Assembly (NCBI GenBank): GCA_900473685.1
Contig: UCNE01000008.1
Coordinates: 186,001-250,000 of the forward strand
Source: Hyphomicrobiales bacterium
Lineage (GTDB): Bacteria > Pseudomonadota > Alphaproteobacteria > Rhizobiales > Rhizobiaceae
Direction of reading: 5' to 3'
DNA: 64,000 nt
Shown here: positions 58,526 through 64,000 of the stretch, piece after piece
Position numbering within the stretch: the first letter of the stretch is position 1
How the letters are laid out: each line of letters opens with the position of its first letter
Program-made: the position numbers and the translations under genes
The notes under the pieces: generated by a model
Seen by the model: only the letters and a program-made list of their open reading frames with translations
What the model was told of the DNA's origin: nothing
Database searches by the model: none

Positions 58526-59800
58526 ATGAACAGAAGTCTTCACCAGGGACTTCCAGCCCTCGGCCGCAAGGTCCGGGGCGCTGCGCGTCTTTCCGCGCTC
58601 GCCATCGCCATCAGCGTTTCCGGCATCCATGGCGCTTTTGCCGGCGAGTATACGCTCGGAGCCATGGATAAGCTGAGAATACGCGTCGCGGAATGGCAGA
58701 CGGCGGAAGGGGCAGTCCGGGATTGGTCTGCCGTCAGCGGCGACTACACCGTCGGCGCCTCCGGCGCCATTTCCGTGCCTTTCCTCGGCGCCGTGCCCGC
58801 GTCCGGCAAGACCACGTCGGAAATTGCCGATGAAGTCGGCTTGCAATTGCAAAAGCTGTTCGGCCTGCCCGACCGGCCGTCCGCGTCGGTGGAGCTTGCA
58901 CAATACCGGCCGATCTACCTCACAGGCGAAGTCCAGACACCAGGCGAATATCCGTTTGCGCCGGAGATGACGGTTCTCAAGGCGGTCAGCTTGGGTGGCG
59001 GTCTGCGCCGGGCTGAAAACGGCCAGCGGTTTGCGCGCGATTTCATCAACGCGCAGGGTGAATCGTCGGTGCGGCTCACCGAGCGAAACCGGCTGCTGGT
59101 TCGCCGCGCACGCTTGCAGGCCGAGATTGCCGAGAAAACTGAAATTGCAATGCCTGGCGAATTGAAGGGCGTTGCAGAGGCCGCTGATCTTCTCGAAAGC
59201 GAGAAGGCGCTGATGGTCTCCCGGGACAAGCGGCAGAAGCTGCAATTGACCGCACTGGCCGAGCTCAAGGCGCTTCTGCAAAGCGAAATCGATTCACTCG
59301 GCAAGAAATCGGTGACGCAGACGCGGCAGCTGGATCTTGTTATCGAAGACAAGGGGCGCGTCGACGTGCTGGCGGAAAAGGGGCTGGCGCTCAGTGCCCG
59401 CAAGCTTGCCGTCGAACAGCGGGCCGCCGATCTTCAGGCGGCATTGCTCGATATCGATACCGCCTCGCTGAAGGCCAAGCAGGCTGTCAGCCAGGCGAGC
59501 CAGGACGAAACCAACCTGCGCAACGACTGGGATGCACAGCTTGCCCAGGAACTGCAGAACACCGAAGCCGAGTTGGACACGCTGGCCCTGAAGCTGATCA
59601 CCAGCCGTGATCTGATGACGGAGGCGCTGGTTCAGTCGGCTGATGCGTCGCTGATGCCAAAGCCAGGCCGTACGGTCGACATCAACTATTCCATCATTCG
59701 TCAGAAGGATGGAAAGTCGACGACGATTGCGGCGAACGAAGGAACACCGATACAGCCCGGCGATGTCGTGAAGGTCGAACCGACGCTCAACACGCAATGA
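58526..59800 (+). CDS. exoF: Exopolysaccharide export protein ExoF
   Basis: About 424 aa. A signal peptide ends near GAFAGEY, then an export (OPX) domain with YTLGAMDKLRIRV and a SLBB-like PIYLTGEVQTPGEYP is followed by a long alpha-helical coiled-coil region. ExoF is needed for galactose transfer and export. It follows exoY by 77 bp. Confidence 0.94.
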   Translation: MNRSLHQGLPALGRKVRGAARLSALAIAISVSGIHGAFAGEYTLGAMDKLRIRVAEWQTAEGAVRDWSAVSGDYTVGASGAISVPFLGAVPASGKTTSEIADEVGLQLQKLFGLPDRPSASVELAQYRPIYLTGEVQTPGEYPFAPEMTVLKAVSLGGGLRRAENGQRFARDFINAQGESSVRLTERNRLLVRRARLQAEIAEKTEIAMPGELKGVAEAADLLESEKALMVSRDKRQKLQLTALAELKALLQSEIDSLGKKSVTQTRQLDLVIEDKGRVDVLAEKGLALSARKLAVEQRAADLQAALLDIDTASLKAKQAVSQASQDETNLRNDWDAQLAQELQNTEAELDTLALKLITSRDLMTEALVQSADASLMPKPGRTVDINYSIIRQKDGKSTTIAANEGTPIQPGDVVKVEPTLNTQ

Positions 59801-59810
59801 GGGTGGGCGG

Positions 59811-61115
59811 ATGAAGATCGCCAAGGCCAGTCTGGTAAAACCGGGCGAGAACCGCCTCTATGCGGTTTTCGCCTTGATGGTCTCCTATTTCGTCTTCGCC
59901 TATTCCGGGCGGTTCGGCCAGGTTTCGATCCTGCTTTATTATGCCGTGTGGCTGCCCCTGGTGCTGGTCGATTACCGCCGGGTGCTGGGGAGCTACCGCA
60001 AATATATCTGGATCTTCGCCTTCGCGATCTTTGCCTGCATCTCGGTGTTCTGGTCGGCAGCGCCCGGCACGACCACACGGGCCGGCGTCCAGTATCTCAC
60101 CCATGTCATCTGCGCGCTGATTGCCATGCGGGTGCTCGATGTCAGAACACTGACGCTGGGTTCGGTGGCGGGCGCGGGTCTCGTGCTGGTCTATTCGCTG
60201 CTGTTCGGTGTCTATCATTTCGATCCGCTGGATGGCACCATCAGCTTTGTCGGTGCCTTCGCTTCCAAGAACCAGCTCGGTTTTTATGCGTCGCTTGCGG
60301 TATTCTTCAGTTTTGCAGCGGTAGTCATCCTCGGTCAGCGCGGCCTCTGGCTTGCCGTTTGTGGCGTGGTTGGCCTGCTTGCAGCCTACTGCCTGCATGC
60401 GTCCCAGTCGGCGACCTCGGTTCTGACCACGGCCGCCGTGATCGGCCTCGTCATCGGCATGCGGGTCTTTTCGCTGCTGCCGCCGAAAAGCCGCAAGCTA
60501 CTGTTCATCGCAGCCTCGGTCTTCGGTGTCATTACCGTGATCGCCGCCGTCTATGGCGGGGCGGTCGATAGTATTCTCGGCGTCTTCGGCAAGGATTCGA
60601 CCCTGACCGGGCGGACCTATCTCTGGCAGCAGGGCATCGAGGCGGCGATGGCATCGCCGGTGATCGGCATCGGTTACCAGGCCTATTGGGTACAGGGTTT
60701 TTCAGAGCCTGAGCGGCTTTGGGAGGAGTTCTTCATCGGTTCGCGCAGCGGATTTCATTTCCACAATACGTTTATCGAGACGATGGTGGAAATGGGTGGG
60801 ATCGGTCTGGTTCTGTTGACCGGGCTTCTGCTCGCCGGTCTGTTCGGTCACTTGAAAAGAGTGTTGAGCGAGAAGGAGAGTTCCGAGCCGCTCGTGCTGT
60901 TCGGCGTTTCCGCGCTGCTGTTCGTGCGCGCCTTTGCCGAGATCGACGTGATCTTTCCCTATCAGATCGGCTCTTTCCTGCTTTACGTCGCCGCAGGCAA
61001 GCTGACCATGCCAATCGCGCCGGTCGCTTTGCCCCGGGTTTTCAATGTCCGTGAAGACAGCCTGCGGGCGATAGTCCAGCCACTGGGCGGCGGACCGGCC
61101 TATCCGCACAGATAG
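59811..61115 (+). CDS. exoQ: Succinoglycan polymerase ExoQ
   Basis: About 434 aa polytopic Wzy/O-antigen-ligase-like membrane protein. The large periplasmic loop holds SRSGFHFHNTFIETMVEMG with the conserved HN motif, preceded by GIGYQAYW. ExoQ makes the high molecular weight polymer. It starts 11 bp after exoF. Confidence 0.94.
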   Translation: MKIAKASLVKPGENRLYAVFALMVSYFVFAYSGRFGQVSILLYYAVWLPLVLVDYRRVLGSYRKYIWIFAFAIFACISVFWSAAPGTTTRAGVQYLTHVICALIAMRVLDVRTLTLGSVAGAGLVLVYSLLFGVYHFDPLDGTISFVGAFASKNQLGFYASLAVFFSFAAVVILGQRGLWLAVCGVVGLLAAYCLHASQSATSVLTTAAVIGLVIGMRVFSLLPPKSRKLLFIAASVFGVITVIAAVYGGAVDSILGVFGKDSTLTGRTYLWQQGIEAAMASPVIGIGYQAYWVQGFSEPERLWEEFFIGSRSGFHFHNTFIETMVEMGGIGLVLLTGLLLAGLFGHLKRVLSEKESSEPLVLFGVSALLFVRAFAEIDVIFPYQIGSFLLYVAAGKLTMPIAPVALPRVFNVREDSLRAIVQPLGGGPAYPHR

Positions 61116-61131
61116 GCGCGCTGCTGTTTGC

Positions 61132-62352
61132 TTAGAAGGCAAAGACCCCAATCGGTTCGCTTAGGCCCCTTAACGTGTAGGAGCCGAGATTTTCCAGGTT
61201 GGTCTGGCACTTGGCCATTTCGGCAAAAGCCTGTGACAGCAGAACCGGCCGCTTGAGTTCCTTTGTCAGGCTTTCGAGCCGTGAGGCGACGTTGACCGTC
61301 GGGCCGATGACGGTGAAGTCGAGGCGGCTGCGCGAGCCGATATTGCCATACATCACGTCACCGACATGGACGCCGATGCCATAACCAAGTGCTTGATGGC
61401 CTTTTTTGACATTTTCCTCATTCAGTGCCGCCATCGCAGCCTGCGCTTCACGGATCGCCGCAAGGAGATCACCGCAGGCACTGATCTTGTCGAGCGGGAA
61501 AATTGCCAACAGGCCGTCGCCCATGAATTTCAGAATCTCGCCGCCGTGTTTCTCGATCGGGTCGGCCATGGCGTCGAAATAGCCGTTGAGTAGCTCGATG
61601 ACGTCGTCGCGCGGCCACAGATCGGAAATGCCGGTAAAGTCGCGCAGATCGCAGATCAGAATGGCAGCACGGACGGTAACTCCGCTGCCGCGTGTCGTGG
61701 CACCGGCAAGGATCTGCTCGCTTGCATGTGGCCCGACATAGGTTTCGAGCAGCGTCCGGGCGAGGCGGTTCTTCAGGCGGATTTCACTGACCAGCGCAAA
61801 GGCCGGCAGCAGGCCGGCAAGAACCGCAATATCGTCATCGGTGAAGCCGCCCGGTCTGTCGCTACCGAAAGTAATGATGTGGTGCTTGCCCAACGTGTGC
61901 TCGAGTGGCCAGGCGATGTAATCCGTGTGACCTTCAGCGCGCAGTTCGTCATAAAGAGGATAGGGTGGGGCGCCGGCCGAGGCTGCCGGTTCGAGGCGCT
62001 GGCGGACCACCTTGGCGCCACTGTGAATATCGTTGACGGGGCTGTTGCGATAGCGGTCGCTGTCCTCGACACCGAAACCGAACGTCTGGATATCAGCCTC
62101 TGTCAGGCCGCGTTGCCACAAAATCCGCGCTCCCAGCCATTGCGGGTGAAGAATACGGAAGTGAAGCGTTCCACGCGAGACGGGAATACCCGCCTGATTA
62201 AGCCTACCGCACATTTCGACGAAGATATTGTCGATGAAGCGCTCGTCGCGGGTCTCGGTCATCAGCCAGTCGATGATACTGCTGCTATCGCCCGGCAGCG
62301 TGACAGCGCTCTCGCGGGGCAGGCTGGAAACGGCGCTGGATGGAACTTGCAT
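61132..62352 (-). CDS. Class III adenylate/guanylate cyclase
   Basis: About 406 aa. An N-terminal half without membrane segments (GAF-like or other sensory, not identified) leads to a cyclase domain with both metal-binding Asp residues (LICDLRDFTGIS and KFMGDGLLAIF) and the transition-state Asn/Arg in GPTVNVASRLE, so it should be active. It converges on exoQ with 16 bp between stops. Confidence 0.9.
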   Translation of the reverse strand: MQVPSSAVSSLPRESAVTLPGDSSSIIDWLMTETRDERFIDNIFVEMCGRLNQAGIPVSRGTLHFRILHPQWLGARILWQRGLTEADIQTFGFGVEDSDRYRNSPVNDIHSGAKVVRQRLEPAASAGAPPYPLYDELRAEGHTDYIAWPLEHTLGKHHIITFGSDRPGGFTDDDIAVLAGLLPAFALVSEIRLKNRLARTLLETYVGPHASEQILAGATTRGSGVTVRAAILICDLRDFTGISDLWPRDDVIELLNGYFDAMADPIEKHGGEILKFMGDGLLAIFPLDKISACGDLLAAIREAQAAMAALNEENVKKGHQALGYGIGVHVGDVMYGNIGSRSRLDFTVIGPTVNVASRLESLTKELKRPVLLSQAFAEMAKCQTNLENLGSYTLRGLSEPIGVFAF

Positions 62353-62518
62353 GAATACACCCCGTCAGGATCTTCAGACGCTCTGAGCCGTACACTTAGT
62401 AACAGTGGTGCGGGAATACCAGTGCGGGAATTTGCCTATTGTATTTGAGGCAAGGGATGACGGTGCCCCCCCCGCAATCCGGCAGGGCTGCGCCTTCGAA
62501 AAGGCTGCCAGATACAGT

Positions 62519-62548
62519 CATGGCGCCAACCGGGTGGGTGGCGCCATG
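62519..62548. terminator. Hairpin downstream of glnII
   Basis: CATGGCGCCA (62519-62528) and TGGCGCCATG (62539-62548) are perfect 10-bp arms with a 10-nt loop, 29 bp after the glnII stop. There is no clear T run, so termination is inferred. Confidence 0.5.
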
Positions 62549-62576
62549 AACATTCATATCGAAAAGCCGAAAAAGC

Positions 62577-63617
62577 TTAAGCTGCGGCCGAAACGCTGCC
62601 TGCAGCCGGGACTTCGGCAATCGTCTTCAGGATCTGCGAAGCGATCTGGTAAGGGCAGCCCTGCGAGTTCGGGCGGCGGTCTTCCAGGTAACCCTTGTAG
62701 CCATTGTTGACGAAGGAATGCGGCACGCGGATCGATGCACCGCGGTCAGCAACGCCGTAGGAGAACTTGTTCCACGGAGCCGTTTCGTGCTTGCCGGTCA
62801 GGCGCTTGTCGTTGTCCGGTCCGTAGACGGCGATGTGGTCCAGAAGGTTCTTTTCGAAGGCTGCCATCAGCGCTTCGAAATATTCCTTGCCGCCGACTTC
62901 GCGCATGTACTTGGTCGAGAAGTTGGCGTGCATGCCCGAGCCGTTCCAGTCGGTGTCGCCGAGCGGCTTGCAATGGAATTCGATGTCGATGCCGTACTTT
63001 TCCGTCAGGCGCTGCAGGAGGTAGCGGGCCATCCAGATTTCGTCGGCGGCGCGCTTGGAGCCCTTGCCGAAAACCTGGAATTCCCACTGGCCCTTGGCCA
63101 CTTCAGCATTGATGCCTTCATGGTTGATGCCGGCTGCGAGGCAGAGATCGAGGTGTTCCTCGACGATCGTGCGGGCGATATCGCCGACGCTCGAATAACC
63201 GACGCCTGTGTAATACGGACCCTGCGGAGCCGGATAGCCGGTTTCCGGGAAGCCGAGCGGGCGGCCGTTCTTGTAGAAGAAATATTCCTGCTCGAAACCG
63301 AACCAGGTGCCTTCGTCGTCAAGGATCGTCGCGCGGCTGTTGGAAGCGTGCGGGGTGACGCCATCGGGCATCATCACTTCGCACATGACGAGCGCGCCGT
63401 TGGTGCGGGCCGGATCCGGGTAGATCGCAACCGGCTTCAGCACGCAATCCGACGAGCGGCCTTCAGCCTGCATGGTCGAGGAGCCATCGAAGCCCCAGAG
63501 CGGCAGCTGCTCGAGCGCCGGAAATGCGTCAAATTCCTTGACCTGTGTCTTACCGCGAAGGTTCGGGACCGGGGTATATCCGTCGAGCCAGATATACTCG
63601 AGCTTAAATTTCGTCAT
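62577..63617 (-). CDS. glnII: Glutamine synthetase type II (eukaryotic-type) GlnII
   Basis: About 346 aa, the GSII length. LEYIWLDGYTPVPNLRGKTQ and PLWGFDGSSTMQAEG open the protein; FGFEQEYFF and GINAEVAKGQWEFQ carry the catalytic Glu residues; GKHETAPWNKFS is near the end. It makes glutamine when nitrogen is low. The ATG at 63617 has GAGG 6 nt upstream. Transcription in rhizobia is sigma-54/NtrC dependent, consistent with the site at 63699-63714. Confidence 0.97.
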   Translation of the reverse strand: MTKFKLEYIWLDGYTPVPNLRGKTQVKEFDAFPALEQLPLWGFDGSSTMQAEGRSSDCVLKPVAIYPDPARTNGALVMCEVMMPDGVTPHASNSRATILDDEGTWFGFEQEYFFYKNGRPLGFPETGYPAPQGPYYTGVGYSSVGDIARTIVEEHLDLCLAAGINHEGINAEVAKGQWEFQVFGKGSKRAADEIWMARYLLQRLTEKYGIDIEFHCKPLGDTDWNGSGMHANFSTKYMREVGGKEYFEALMAAFEKNLLDHIAVYGPDNDKRLTGKHETAPWNKFSYGVADRGASIRVPHSFVNNGYKGYLEDRRPNSQGCPYQIASQILKTIAEVPAAGSVSAAA

Positions 63618-64000
63618 TTCTAACCTCTCATGGGTTGATGATGCACAGCGTCCGGAAAAGTCCAATGACGCTGCGCCGCCAACGGCTGACTACCTATATG
63701 CACGGGGCATGCCAGTTTGAGATGGGCGCGAGAAAAGAGGCCAAATTTCTTCTCAAGGGCAAAAAAGAGGGATCGGCGTGGCGCCAGGCGCGGGGTTGGT
63801 CAGAAAAGTTGAAGTCACTGGCGAATTTGAGCTTTTCGTCGCCGATTTCGAACTTTTCACTTCGTTTCACGGCCTGTTCCGGACCGATGTGGCCGGGTTT
63901 GTTCAAAAAATACGCAGAAGTTGCGACAATTTGACTGGAGTGCACACGCACAAAATTTATCTCAAAAATCCCGTGCAAAACGGAGTGCCCAAAAAATGGC
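63618..64000. promoter_or_regulatory. glnII upstream region
   Basis: 383 bp with the sigma-54 promoter-like site of glnII. No clear gene was found. The last bases hold an ATG at 63996 with GGAG about 10 nt upstream; it could be the start of a divergent gene, for example gstI as known from Rhizobium leguminosarum, but only two codons are visible. Confidence 0.5.
63699..63714 (-). promoter_or_regulatory. Sigma-54 promoter of glnII
   Basis: On the minus strand TGGCATGCCCCGTGCA fits the -24/-12 consensus TGGCACG-N4-TTGCA with two mismatches and the essential GG-N10-GC spacing. It would start transcription about 70 nt before the glnII ATG. Confidence 0.75.

Noticed and set aside
63635-63934. Plus-strand frame of 99 codons upstream of glnII as a gstI candidate
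   Set aside because: It overlaps the sigma-54 promoter and glnII leader, and its sequence does not match the short GstI-type proteins I know.

Overview
The window is a GC-rich chromosomal segment of an alphaproteobacterium of the family Rhizobiaceae (Rhizobium/Agrobacterium/Sinorhizobium relatives). The evidence is the complete succinoglycan (exo) cluster in the order known from Sinorhizobium meliloti, a bioBFDAZ operon with a GntR-type BioR regulator, a thiCOSGED operon behind a TPP riboswitch, the murA-DUF2948-hisD-UPF0262-phosphatase-infA-maf-yacG-tRNA-Phe block, and a eukaryotic-type glutamine synthetase gene (glnII). Genus cannot be fixed from the sequence alone. No insertion sequence, phage gene or CRISPR array was seen.

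Layout. 1-611: end of an outer-membrane polysaccharide export gene and a shared terminator. 712-13347: a catabolic island. On the minus strand it has a peptide/opine-type ABC importer, a DUF1537 acid-sugar kinase and a GntR repressor; on the plus strand a DapA-family aldolase, a cytoplasmic BNR/sialidase-like enzyme, an iron-type alcohol dehydrogenase and a PdxA2-type dehydrogenase. 13364-20881: small rhizobial proteins and the core housekeeping block with tRNA-Phe. 21039-27260: tRNA-Thr followed by a large autotransporter and small, mostly exported proteins, an accessory-looking stretch with long non-coding gaps. 27335-29173: a BacA/SbmA-related ABC transporter whose ATPase motifs are largely lost. 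29296-34668: thiamine operon. 34812-40725: biotin operon. 40845-41928: a 2OG-Fe(II) oxygenase and a small membrane protein. 41938-61115: succinoglycan biosynthesis, exoP-N-O-M-A-L-K-H-T-W-V-U-X-Y-F-Q. 61132-62352: class III nucleotide cyclase. 62577-63617: glnII with a sigma-54 type promoter.

How the genes work together. The first island looks like uptake and breakdown of a conjugated or larger sugar acid: an importer, a hydrolase-like protein, a pyruvate-type aldolase, a redox step, then kinase plus PdxA2, the pair known to turn tetronates into dihydroxyacetone phosphate. The biotin operon carries three perfect copies of the BioR box, one of them inside bioB. The exo genes supply UDP-glucose (ExoN), lipid-linked galactose (ExoY, with ExoF and ExoX), six glucosyl additions (ExoA, L, M, O, U, W), pyruvyl and succinyl decorations (ExoV, ExoH), flipping and polymerisation (ExoT, ExoQ, ExoP) and trimming (ExoK). 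exoI, exoB and exoZ are not in the window.
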